64,000 nucleotides of DNA from NVTR01 sp036479015. Its GTDB lineage: Bacteria; Pseudomonadota; Alphaproteobacteria; Rhodobacterales; Rhodobacteraceae. Each line of letters begins with the position of its first letter. The first letter of the stretch is position 1. The position numbers and the translations under genes are program-made. The notes beneath the pieces were generated by a model. It was given only the letters and a program-made list of their open reading frames with translations, searched no databases and had not been told where the DNA came from. The stretch spans positions 1 to 64,000 of the forward strand of contig JAZGFB010000001.1 in assembly GCA_036479015.1 (NCBI GenBank). Reading direction: 5' to 3'. Positions 25,378 through 33,347 of this stretch are shown here, in pieces.

Positions 25378-26508
25378 TTATCGTTTGTAAGTTGAGGGTC
25401 GAAATGGCATCTGCGCAACCACAGCTGGCTGGCGTTTGCCGCGCACTTCGCCGAAAATCTGTGTACCATCACCGGCATATTCAATACCCACATACCCCAT
25501 GGACATCGGCCCGCCAATTGACGGACCAAACGCCCCTGATGTGACTGATCCTATGGCGTCACCGCCCTCGGCAGTGGCATATAGTTGGGTCCCTGCGCGC
25601 ATCGGTGCCCGCCCGTCGGGCACAATGCCGACACGGCGTCGCGCGGCGCCATTATCCAGCTCGGACAAAATACGGGCAGCACCCGGAAAATCCCCGGCGC
25701 GCGCGCCACCGGTGCGGCGTATCTTTTGAATGGCCCATTCAATGCCTGCCTCAACCGGGCTGGTGGTTGTATCAATATCATTGCCATACAGGCATAACCC
25801 GGCCTCTAGGCGCAGGCTGTCGCGCGCACCTAAACCTATGGGCTGCACATCACCATCGGCCAAAAGCGCCTGGGCCAATGGCACCGCAAATTGGTTGGGC
25901 ACCGAAATTTCATAGCCATCTTCGCCGGTATAGCCTGAGCGTGACACCCAGCACTGTGCACCCGCCAGTTCCAGCGTCGCCACATCCATGAACCGCATGT
26001 CTTTAGCGGCCGGGTTAAGTGCGGCCAATGCGGCCTCGGCCTTGGGGCCTTGCAGCGCGATAAGCGAGCGGTCATTGATCACTTCAATCTCGCAAGTATC
26101 GCTAAGATGCTGTTTCATATGGGCAATATCAGCGTCTTTACAGGCGGCATTGACCACCAGAAACAAATGGTCGCCGCGGTTGGCGATCATCAGATCATCC
26201 AGAATACCGCCCGTTTCATTGGTGAAAATCCCGTAGCGCTGCCGCCCCGGTGCCAGCCCCAGAACCGACACCGGCACCAGGGTTTCAAGCGCCAATGCAG
26301 CATCCGCCAACACCCCGGATTTGGCCCGTAAAATCACCTGCCCCATATGGCTGACGTCAAACAAACCGGCATGGCTACGGGTGTGTAAATGTTCCTTCAT
26401 CACCCCCATGGGGTATTGCACCGGCATGTCATACCCGGCAAATGGCACCATTTTAGCGCCAAAGCTCTGATGAATTTCATGGTAAACCGTGCGTTTCAGA
26501 TCAGCCAT
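25378..26508 (-). CDS. gcvT: Aminomethyltransferase, T-protein
   Basis: Transfers the methylene group from aminomethyl-lipoyl-GcvH to tetrahydrofolate and releases ammonia; 376 residues. N-terminal KMVPFAGYDMPVQYPMG, DVSHMGQ, the folate-site RSGYTGEDGYE and GLGARDSLRLEAGLCLYGND motifs are all present. It is the first structural gene after the riboswitch. The start is supported by the GGGGGCAAG ribosome site just upstream. Confidence 0.97.
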   Translation of the reverse strand: MADLKRTVYHEIHQSFGAKMVPFAGYDMPVQYPMGVMKEHLHTRSHAGLFDVSHMGQVILRAKSGVLADAALALETLVPVSVLGLAPGRQRYGIFTNETGGILDDLMIANRGDHLFLVVNAACKDADIAHMKQHLSDTCEIEVINDRSLIALQGPKAEAALAALNPAAKDMRFMDVATLELAGAQCWVSRSGYTGEDGYEISVPNQFAVPLAQALLADGDVQPIGLGARDSLRLEAGLCLYGNDIDTTTSPVEAGIEWAIQKIRRTGGARAGDFPGAARILSELDNGAARRRVGIVPDGRAPMRAGTQLYATAEGGDAIGSVTSGAFGPSIGGPMSMGYVGIEYAGDGTQIFGEVRGKRQPAVVAQMPFRPSTYKR

Positions 26509-26575
26509 CTTGCCCCCAAAATTAAGCCGGTCAGAAAACCATCCGGCACCAGACGGGCAGCGAAACTGCCCGGTG

Positions 26576-26736
26576 ATGCCCCCCCTGTCCTTTCGCCTGA
26601 GATCGCTATCCCTTCGGCGGATGCTTATTTCAGCACCTCTCTCCAGAGTGTCGTATCAGCGCAGGTCCTGTTGCCTGAGAGTTTGATGGGGCAAATGCTC
26701 CTTCGGCACTGGTATTAACCAGATTCTCCCATGCGC
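26576..26736 (-). ncRNA. Tandem glycine riboswitch
   Basis: Two glycine aptamers lie head to tail upstream of gcvT on the minus strand. Aptamer 1 (about 26736-26664) shows GGGAGAAT, GCCGAAGGAGCA and ACTCTCAGGCAACAGGACC. Aptamer 2 (about 26648-26576) shows GGAGAGAG, GCCGAAGGGA and TCTCAGGCGAAAGGACAG. These are the conserved P1, P3 and core blocks of the class. A hairpin GGGCAG-TTTCG-CTGCCC at 26571-26555 sits between aptamer 2 and gcvT and is the likely expression platform. Known members turn on glycine cleavage when glycine is abundant. Confidence 0.95.
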
Positions 26737-26745
26737 TGAGGCTGG

Positions 26746-26774
26746 ACATTATGCCAGCGTTTGGCGACAGGCAA
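26746..26774 (-). promoter_or_regulatory. Candidate sigma-70-type promoter for gcvTHP
   Basis: Reading the minus strand, TTGCCT (26774-26769) and TAATGT (26751-26746) are spaced by 17 bases, and the first riboswitch aptamer begins about 10 bases downstream, which fits a transcript starting just before the RNA element. Called by eye from hexamer fit and position. Confidence 0.55.
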
Positions 26775-26850
26775 CCCCCGGTGTGCAACTGTATGCAGGT
26801 TGCTAAACGGAGTGCCTTCGGCACATTGTTTTGAGCCCTGTGGGCGGGTT

Positions 26851-26870
26851 TGCCTCCGGCGGGGATATTT
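26851..26870 (+). repeat. Dispersed 20-bp repeat, copy 1
   Basis: TGCCTCCGGCGGGGATATTT, identical to the copies at 30295-30314 and 53168-53187 (both in reverse orientation). Here it is followed by an A/G-rich AGAAAAAGAAG, similar to the flank of copy 3. It lies in the leader of the GGCT-like gene, 58 bases before its start. Confidence 0.85.
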
Positions 26871-26928
26871 AGAAAAAGAAGAAAAGCGGCTGGTTGCAAA
26901 TGTTGTGTTTCAGTTGCAACATCTGGCC

Positions 26929-27486
26929 ATGGTTCAGGAATTTATCTTTGGATACGGTTCATTGGTCAATCGAGCGACCCATGACTATGGGGATATGCAG
27001 CCGGCGGTTTTAACTGGTTGGCGGCGGGTCTGGCAGCATACCAGTCTGCGCCAACTGGCGTATTTAAGTGTAGAGCCTGATGCGGGAACCCGTATCAGCG
27101 GTGTTGTCATGGCGGTACCGGTGGCAGATTCTGCGCTGGAACGCCGCGAAGCCAGTTATGGACGCACTGATGTTTCCACACTGGTTGAACATAATTTTCC
27201 CGCACCCGTTGCCATCAACACCTTTACCATCCCTGCCCGCATTCACGCTGCGCCAAGGCCCGGAGCAACCCTGTTGCTCAGCTATATTGATGTGGTGGTT
27301 CAGGGCTATTTTCAGGTGTTTGGCGAGGCCGGGGTACAGGATTTCTTTGCAACCACCCGGGGCTGGGGTGCGCAGGTTCTGGATGATCGGGCAAAGCCGC
27401 AATATCCGCGCCATCAACGCCTGAGCAAACTGGAAACTGCGCTGGTAGATCATTGGCTTGCTGTGTTAGCGCCGCAAATGGAATAG
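26929..27486 (+). CDS. Gamma-glutamylcyclotransferase-like protein
   Basis: 185 residues from the chosen ATG. The start FIFGYGSLVNR carries the YGSL substrate-loop motif of the GGCT/ChaC/YtfP fold, RISGVVMAVP continues the second strand, and LERREASYGR contains a glutamate in the position expected for the catalytic residue. These enzymes form 5-oxoproline from gamma-glutamyl compounds, but many bacterial members have no assigned substrate. An upstream in-frame ATG at 26761 is unlikely because the added sequence covers a repeat and the divergent leader. The 3' end overlaps the convergent MATE gene by 21 bases. Confidence 0.75.
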   Translation: MVQEFIFGYGSLVNRATHDYGDMQPAVLTGWRRVWQHTSLRQLAYLSVEPDAGTRISGVVMAVPVADSALERREASYGRTDVSTLVEHNFPAPVAINTFTIPARIHAAPRPGATLLLSYIDVVVQGYFQVFGEAGVQDFFATTRGWGAQVLDDRAKPQYPRHQRLSKLETALVDHWLAVLAPQME

Positions 27487-28863
27487 CTGCATCAGGCGTG
27501 CCTGACGGTTGAAACCAGCGCTTGGGGGTTGGGCCGTTTTACCCGCTTTATCCACCACCCGCCATGCCAACCAGAGCGCCAAAAGGCCGAAAATCATGCC
27601 CCCGGTTGCCTGTCCAATCAGGATCCCGGCAGCCCCGTACCAATGGGCCCCCAGCAACACAAACGGGATCGTGCCTATGGTGTGGCGGCCCCAATTGATC
27701 CAGGTGGAATAGAACGGGTGCCCCAGGTTATTGAACGCGGCATTTGATAGGAAAATCAAGCCGGTGAAGAAATATGTAAGTGCCAAAGGGCCGCAAAACA
27801 GGAACACCAGTTCGCGGCTTACACCCTGCACATTGAACAGCCCGCCAATGGGCTCACGAAACACAAACAGCAGGGCCGATACCACAATCACTACGCCGAA
27901 CGTAAAAATCAACCCATCGCGCAGCGCGCCCCTGACCCGGTCCTGTTGCCCGGCCCCGTAATTTTGCCCGATGATCGGCCCAATGGCGCCCGACAGCGCG
28001 AACATTACCCCAAAGGCCACCGGTGTCAGCCGCCCAATAATGGCCATGCCCGACACCGCGTCCTGGCCAAATTCAGCCATTGAGCGCGTGACATAGGCCT
28101 GCCCGATCGGGGTGGCCAATTGCGTCAGAATTGCCGGAAAACCGATGGTCAGGATCGGCCCCAGATCCGCGATCAGCGCCGCAGGGCGCGGCAAGTGCAG
28201 CCCACCATAATGCCGGATCACCGGGTATAATGCGGCCGCCGCAATGGCCACCCGCGACGCCACCGATGCCATCGCCGCCCCGGTCAGATCAAGCCCAAAC
28301 CCAAAGATCAAAATCGGGTCCAGCACTGCGTTTACCAGCCCGGCAATGATGGTCGACATCATAGCACGTCGCGCATCGCCGTGCGCGCGCAGTATTGCAC
28401 CGCCCACCATTCCGACCAGCAGAAACGGCAGACTTGGAACAATGATCGACAGGTAAAGTACTGATAATTCAAGTGTTTCCCCGGTCGCGCCCAACAATCC
28501 GGCCAAAAACTCCAGGTTAAACCAGACCGCCGCCGCGAAAATTATGCTAAACAACACCCCAAACACCAGCGTATTTGTCGCCCGTTGCGTGGCCAAATGT
28601 TCATCGCCCGCCCCCAGCGCACGCGCCACCAGTGACCCCGCAGCAATCGACATGCCAATGCCAAAGCTTGATGTGAAGAACAGGATCGCCCCGGCATACC
28701 CAACGGCCGCAGCCAGTTCGGCCTTACCCAGCATGGATATGAAAATCATATCCACCAGATCGACGATGAAAATCGCCATCAAACCCACCGACGCCGTCAG
28801 CGACATCACGGTGATATGGCGCAGCAGGCTGCCCTCTAGAAACTTCGCCTGCGCCTCAGCCAT
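27466..28863 (-). CDS. MATE-family multidrug efflux transporter
   Basis: 465 residues with about twelve hydrophobic spans, two homologous halves of six as in NorM/DinF. Segments such as IFIVDLVDMIFISMLGKAELAAAVGYAG and the mid-protein ILTIGFPAILTQLATPIGQAYVTRSMAEFG mark the start of each half. It is expected to export cationic compounds in exchange for sodium or protons. I chose the ATG with AAAGGGG seven bases upstream; a longer in-frame version would overlap gltX. It follows gltX by 10 bases and may share its message. Confidence 0.9.
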   Translation of the reverse strand: MAEAQAKFLEGSLLRHITVMSLTASVGLMAIFIVDLVDMIFISMLGKAELAAAVGYAGAILFFTSSFGIGMSIAAGSLVARALGAGDEHLATQRATNTLVFGVLFSIIFAAAVWFNLEFLAGLLGATGETLELSVLYLSIIVPSLPFLLVGMVGGAILRAHGDARRAMMSTIIAGLVNAVLDPILIFGFGLDLTGAAMASVASRVAIAAAALYPVIRHYGGLHLPRPAALIADLGPILTIGFPAILTQLATPIGQAYVTRSMAEFGQDAVSGMAIIGRLTPVAFGVMFALSGAIGPIIGQNYGAGQQDRVRGALRDGLIFTFGVVIVVSALLFVFREPIGGLFNVQGVSRELVFLFCGPLALTYFFTGLIFLSNAAFNNLGHPFYSTWINWGRHTIGTIPFVLLGAHWYGAAGILIGQATGGMIFGLLALWLAWRVVDKAGKTAQPPSAGFNRQARLMQLFHLRR

Positions 28864-28873
28864 ATCGTCCCCT

Positions 28874-30196
28874 TTATAGTGTCGGCGCCTTTTGCAACAA
28901 CGCCATGACATCGGCCATTTCTGGCCCCCGCTGCTTGCCGGTAATTGCCAGACGCAGCGGCATGAACAGCCCGCGCCCCTTGCGCCCGGTTGCGGTTTTT
29001 ACCGACGCAGTCCAGGCGGCCCAGGTTTCCCCATCATAGGGCTGCTGGGGCAACATCGAAAACGCCTGCGCCACAAATTCGCGATCTTCCTCGGCCACCA
29101 CAGGGGTCGCACCATCGCGAAACAGTTCCCACCAACCGGCCATATCCCCCCGCACGGTAATGTTTTCGCGTACCGCCTGCCAAAACCGTTCGGCCAAATC
29201 CCCCGGAACGCCCAAATCAGCCACCTGCCCGGCGACATCCGCCAAGGGCAGCCCGGCCAAATAGCGCGCGGTTAACGGGAACAGATCAGCCTCATCAAAC
29301 TTGGTAGGAGCCGAGCCAAAACGCCCGACATCAAAGCCCGCAACCAACGCGTCCATATCAGCGCGCAGCTCAATCGGATCAGACGATCCCAGCCGCGCCA
29401 TTTGCGACAGCATCGCCATTGGTTCAACACCCTGGGCGCGCAAATCCCGCAGCGACAAAACCCCCAATCGCTTGGATAATGCTTCACCCTGGGGCCCCGT
29501 CAACAGGGAATGATGTGCGAATTCAGGGACTTGCCCGCCAAGCGCGCGGACAATCTGTATCTGCGTCGCCGTGTTGGTCACATGGTCAGAACCGCGTACA
29601 ACATGGCTGATGCCATAATCGATATCGTCACAAACAGACGCCAGCGTATACAAAAACTGCCCGTCCCCCCGGATCAAAACCGGGTCTGACACGCTTGCCG
29701 CATCCAGCGACAGATCACCCAATATCGCGTCGGTCCATTCAATTCTTTCATGGTCCAGCTTGAACCGCCAATGGCCCTGACCACGTTCGGCCCGCAGTGC
29801 GTCCTTTTCCGCCTCAGACAGCGCCAAGGCCGCCCGATCATAGATCGGTGGCTTGCCCATATTCAGCAGCTTTTTGCGCTTTAAATCCAGCTCTACCGGG
29901 GTTTCAAAACACTCATAAAACCGCCCCCCCGCGCGCAGTTCATCTGCCGCCGACCGGTAGCGTTCCAGGCGCCCTGACTGGCGTTCAACCCGGTCCCAAT
30001 GCAGGCCCAACCAGTCCAAATCGGCCATGATCCCGTCGGCATATTCCTGTTTTGAACGCACGGGGTCTGTGTCATCAAGCCGCAAAATAAACTGCCCACC
30101 AGACTGGCGCGCAATCAGATAATTAAACAGCGCCGTACGCAGATTACCAATATGCAGATAACCGGTGGGGGATGGGGCAAAACGGGTGACAGTCAT
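28874..30196 (-). CDS. gltX: Glutamyl-tRNA synthetase
   Basis: Class I aminoacyl-tRNA synthetase of 440 residues charging tRNA-Glu. The HIGH-type motif is in RFAPSPTGYLHIGNLRTAL (HIGN about 15-18) and the KMSKS-type motif is in GEALSKRLGVLS. The shortish length resembles the second GltX found in many alphaproteobacteria, so there may be another copy elsewhere and this one could be non-discriminating. The ATG is set by AGGAGAATTGCCC just upstream; a TTG two codons earlier is possible. Confidence 0.93.
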   Translation of the reverse strand: MTVTRFAPSPTGYLHIGNLRTALFNYLIARQSGGQFILRLDDTDPVRSKQEYADGIMADLDWLGLHWDRVERQSGRLERYRSAADELRAGGRFYECFETPVELDLKRKKLLNMGKPPIYDRAALALSEAEKDALRAERGQGHWRFKLDHERIEWTDAILGDLSLDAASVSDPVLIRGDGQFLYTLASVCDDIDYGISHVVRGSDHVTNTATQIQIVRALGGQVPEFAHHSLLTGPQGEALSKRLGVLSLRDLRAQGVEPMAMLSQMARLGSSDPIELRADMDALVAGFDVGRFGSAPTKFDEADLFPLTARYLAGLPLADVAGQVADLGVPGDLAERFWQAVRENITVRGDMAGWWELFRDGATPVVAEEDREFVAQAFSMLPQQPYDGETWAAWTASVKTATGRKGRGLFMPLRLAITGKQRGPEMADVMALLQKAPTL

Positions 30197-30294
30197 GGGC
30201 AATTCTCCTGAGAAGGCTCATTTTTCACAGGCAGAGCGCATTGTCCATATCCGGCACCACATCCGCAACAATTTCGCCCGCATCATTGTACCAC

Positions 30295-30314
30295 AAATAT
30301 CCCCGCCGGAGGCA
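30295..30314 (-). repeat. Dispersed 20-bp repeat, copy 2
   Basis: Reverse-strand perfect copy of TGCCTCCGGCGGGGATATTT, in the gap between the DUF1801 gene (ending 30328) and gltX, 13 bases downstream of the DUF1801 stop. Its right flank on the minus strand (GTGGTACAATG) does not match the A/G-rich flank of copies 1 and 3. Confidence 0.85.
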
Positions 30315-30327
30315 AAATTCTAGGCTT

Positions 30328-30762
30328 TCAGCTGGGCCCAATCTTCCAACGTGTCGCCAGATCATCCAAACCCGCCCGGATCAATTGCTCCAAAACGCCC
30401 ATATCAATATTTTTCAATGCCCCCAGATACAGGCAGGATTTACCGATCTTGTGCTTACCCAAATCGCGCATCAGATCCTTAAACCCGTCAAATCCGGGCA
30501 CCACATAGACCACCATATTGGCCTTGCGCGGGGAAAAACCGCATGCCGGCATGTCGCCCTGACGCCCGCTGTCATAGGTGTAATGGTACTGGCCATAGCC
30601 CACAATCGACGACCCCCACATGCGTGGCTGAAACCCCGTGACACGGCGAAACAACTGATCCAGCACCAGCCCATCGGCGCGCCGTCCCGCATGGTCAACC
30701 TGGCACAAAAAATCTTCGGCATTCACTTCGGTCTGCTGCGTTTTATTCTCGGCCACTTTCAA
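30328..30762 (-). CDS. DUF1801-family protein
   Basis: 144 residues of the DUF1801 (YdhG/YjhX-like) family, recognised by WGSSIVGYGQYHYTYDSGRQGD, GFSPRKANMVVYVV and KIGKSCLYLGALKNID. The fold is small and its biochemical role is not established; some members are annotated as iron chaperone-like by similarity to frataxin, which the sequence here does not test. No signal peptide or membrane span. It is transcribed away from the alpha/beta hydrolase gene at 30811 in the same direction, separated by 48 bases with a hairpin. Confidence 0.85.
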   Translation of the reverse strand: MKVAENKTQQTEVNAEDFLCQVDHAGRRADGLVLDQLFRRVTGFQPRMWGSSIVGYGQYHYTYDSGRQGDMPACGFSPRKANMVVYVVPGFDGFKDLMRDLGKHKIGKSCLYLGALKNIDMGVLEQLIRAGLDDLATRWKIGPS

Positions 30763-30786
30763 CCCTCCCGGTCACTTAATCCGTAG

Positions 30787-30805
30787 GGTGGGCAATCTGC
30801 CCACC
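30787..30805. terminator. Hairpin between the hydrolase and DUF1801 genes
   Basis: GGTGGGCA and TGCCCACC pair perfectly (8 bp) around ATC, in the 48-base gap after the hydrolase gene (minus strand). The surrounding GTAGGGTGGGCA wording is a common intergenic hairpin in many bacteria. There is no T-run, so it may be a Rho-independent-like or processing element rather than a clean terminator. Confidence 0.5.
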
Positions 30806-30810
30806 GCCCC

Positions 30811-31449
30811 TCACATCCAGTCCCGCAACCCCACCATAGCCTGCGCCAACCCAGCCTGGGCTGCCTGCATTCCATCCACATGTTCCCAGCCATGGTCCAT
30901 TCCAGCCACTTCCAGATGGCTCAGCCCGGCAATGTTTTGATAGTCTGCACCTCGGGTTATCTCAACTGACAGATCACAACTGCCAATCACCGAATACATC
31001 GGGCAGTCAAACCCTGCCATGGCCGCCAACAGCCCGGTCCCCGTCAGGCTTGGCGTCAACCAGATCATGCGGGTCTTATCTGGCAAATTGTGACCAGCCA
31101 ACCCGGCCATCGACACTGTCCCCAGTGATTTTCCAACCACTGTCAATGACCGGTAATCTGATAGTCCCAGACAGTGCTCAACAATTGCAGAACCGTCTTC
31201 TTTAATCCGCGCCAATTTCGCCGCATCCGGCATCGCCAGAAATTCCGTGTCCGTATTATAGCTGAAATTAAGTGCCACGATGTCGGCACCCTGCGCCTGC
31301 AACAGCCCGGTGACCCCTGCTAAAAGCGGGCGTTCACACCCATAATTCAGCCCCGGTAATATTACCGCCAGTTCGCGGCTCTGCCCAAGCGTAACCCCGG
31401 CCGTACATTCGCGCCCCCCTGGCAAAGCAATCAACATTGTGGGCTGCAT
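30811..31449 (-). CDS. Small alpha/beta-hydrolase
   Basis: 212 residues with a likely nucleophile elbow VVGKSLGTVS (G-K-S-L-G), an oxyanion-side VILPGLNYG stretch near residue 32, the acid candidate in SVIGSCDLSVE and a C-terminal GMDHGWEH holding the catalytic histidine. All three triad positions look filled. No signal peptide, so cytoplasmic. The substrate is unknown. It lies 84 bases downstream of nadE on the same strand. Confidence 0.75.
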   Translation of the reverse strand: MQPTMLIALPGGRECTAGVTLGQSRELAVILPGLNYGCERPLLAGVTGLLQAQGADIVALNFSYNTDTEFLAMPDAAKLARIKEDGSAIVEHCLGLSDYRSLTVVGKSLGTVSMAGLAGHNLPDKTRMIWLTPSLTGTGLLAAMAGFDCPMYSVIGSCDLSVEITRGADYQNIAGLSHLEVAGMDHGWEHVDGMQAAQAGLAQAMVGLRDWM

Positions 31450-31533
31450 GGTGCCCCTTCCAACAATTCGTTGTCAGACAAAGACTACACTATCTGGCAG
31501 TTGGGGGGGCAACAATTTCTACCCGCCATTTCC

Positions 31534-33192
31534 CTAACTCGGATCGCGCCATTTGTTCACCATCGGATAGCGTCGGTCCAGCCAGAAACTGCGCATGGTT
31601 AACCGCGCGCCCGGGGCCGATTGAAAGCGTTTAAACTCCGAGATGTAGATCAGGTGTTCGACTTTTTTCACCATCTCGCGTTCAAACCCCAGCGCCACCA
31701 CTTGCGCCACGGATGCGTCATTATCAATCAGCTCGGTCAGGATCACGTCCAGCACATCATAGGGCGGCAGGCTGTCGTCATCGCGCTGATTTTCGCGCAA
31801 CTCAGCCGTGGGTGGTTTGTCGATGACACGGGGTGGTATCACCTGCCCCACCGGGCCCATCATCCAGTCGCGATGGTTGGCGTTGCGCCAGCGGCATGTT
31901 TCAAACACCCTTGTTTTATATAGATCTTTTATCGGATTATAGCCCCCCGCCATGTCGCCGTAGATCGTCGCATAGCCCACCGCCACCTCGGACTTATTGC
32001 CGGTGGTCAGCAGCATTTCACCAAATTTATTGGACATGGCCATCAACAACAGCCCGCGCAGGCGCGACTGTATGTTTTCCTCGGTCAGCCCCGTTTCCAG
32101 TCCATCAAACACCGGCGCCAACGTGTTGGTGATCGCTTGACGCCCCTCAGCTATCGACACAGTTTCATACAGGCAGCCCAGGTTTTTCGCCACTTCGGTG
32201 GCATCATCCAGTGACGTTTGTGACGTGTATTCAGACGGCATCATCACGCAGCGCACATTGTCGGGCCCCAGCGCATCCACGGCAATTGCCGCCACAATGG
32301 CAGAGTCAATTCCACCTGACAGGCCCAACAACACTTTGGAAAATCCGTTCTTTCCCACATAGTCGCGCAGCGCTTCCACCATACAACGATAGTCCTGTTC
32401 CCATTCATCAGGCAGGGTTTCCAGCACACCGCTTTGTGCCCGCCAGCCGTCATCACCACGGGTAAAATCCACGTGGGTAATTGCACTGTCAAACACCGGC
32501 AGTTGCACCATCAGTTCGCCACCCGGGTTCAAAACAAAAGAGCCGCCATCAAACACCTGATCGTCCTGACCGCCCACCATGTTCAGGTAGACAACCGGCA
32601 ACCCGGTTTCCACGGAGCGGGCCACCATATGGTTGATCCGCGTGTCCATTTTGTTGCGGTAGTAGGGTGAACCATTTGGAATCAATAAAAATTCAGCACC
32701 GGATTCTGCCAGGGTTTCAGCCACATCTTCATGCCAGGCATCTTCGCATATGGGGCTTCCAATGCGTGTGTTTGACACGCTATAGGGCCCGCCCAGTGGC
32801 CCGGTATCAAAGATACGCACCTCATCAAACACAGTTTCATTGGGCAGGTGGTGCTTAAGCGACCGGCTGACGATGCGCCCGCCGTTTAACACGTAATAGG
32901 CGTTGTACAGCTTACCATCTTCCCGGCACGGCCCGCCAATGGCCAGCGCTGGACCGTCAGCACAATCGTGCGCCAAGCCTTCCAGCTCAACCATCGCCGC
33001 ATCAACAAACGCGGGCTTTGTGACCAGATCCTGGGTGTTATAGCCGGTGATGAACATCTCGCTTAGCGCCACCAGGTTGGCCCCGGCATCGCGGCCCTGT
33101 TGCCATGCTTCCAACGCCAGCGCCCGGTTGCCCGCCAGATCACCGACGGTCGGATTTAACTGCGCCAGTGTCAGGCGAAAACTGTTCGTCAT
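31534..33192 (-). CDS. nadE: Glutamine-dependent NAD+ synthetase
   Basis: Final step of NAD synthesis, 552 residues from the chosen ATG. The N-terminal nitrilase-type glutaminase domain (about 1-260) shows the catalytic triad in LSEMFITGY (Glu), LKHHLPN (Lys) and SPICEDAWHE (Cys). The C-terminal synthetase has the PP-loop LGLSGGIDSA, then TGNKSEVAVGYATIYGDMAGGY. An upstream in-frame extension of 28 codons is rejected because conservation begins at TNSFRLTLAQLNPTVGD. It diverges from the MORN-repeat gene across about 155 bases. Confidence 0.95.
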   Translation of the reverse strand: MTNSFRLTLAQLNPTVGDLAGNRALALEAWQQGRDAGANLVALSEMFITGYNTQDLVTKPAFVDAAMVELEGLAHDCADGPALAIGGPCREDGKLYNAYYVLNGGRIVSRSLKHHLPNETVFDEVRIFDTGPLGGPYSVSNTRIGSPICEDAWHEDVAETLAESGAEFLLIPNGSPYYRNKMDTRINHMVARSVETGLPVVYLNMVGGQDDQVFDGGSFVLNPGGELMVQLPVFDSAITHVDFTRGDDGWRAQSGVLETLPDEWEQDYRCMVEALRDYVGKNGFSKVLLGLSGGIDSAIVAAIAVDALGPDNVRCVMMPSEYTSQTSLDDATEVAKNLGCLYETVSIAEGRQAITNTLAPVFDGLETGLTEENIQSRLRGLLLMAMSNKFGEMLLTTGNKSEVAVGYATIYGDMAGGYNPIKDLYKTRVFETCRWRNANHRDWMMGPVGQVIPPRVIDKPPTAELRENQRDDDSLPPYDVLDVILTELIDNDASVAQVVALGFEREMVKKVEHLIYISEFKRFQSAPGARLTMRSFWLDRRYPMVNKWRDPS

Positions 33193-33347
33193 TGCACGCT
33201 CTTTCCATGTGTTGGCCCAAGGTCTATCAGAGTTACCCCCAAGGGAAAGCCACCAGAGTGCAAAAAACATTGTCACTTACACCCTGCTGAATTAGGTTTA
33301 GAAAAAGAGACGTATATATACGGCAATATTGGCAATCGGGGGCTAAC

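Noticed and set aside
30787..30805. The GGTGGGCA hairpin as a mobile element end
   Set aside because: Only one copy is seen in the window and no transposase lies nearby; hairpins of this wording are common between bacterial genes.
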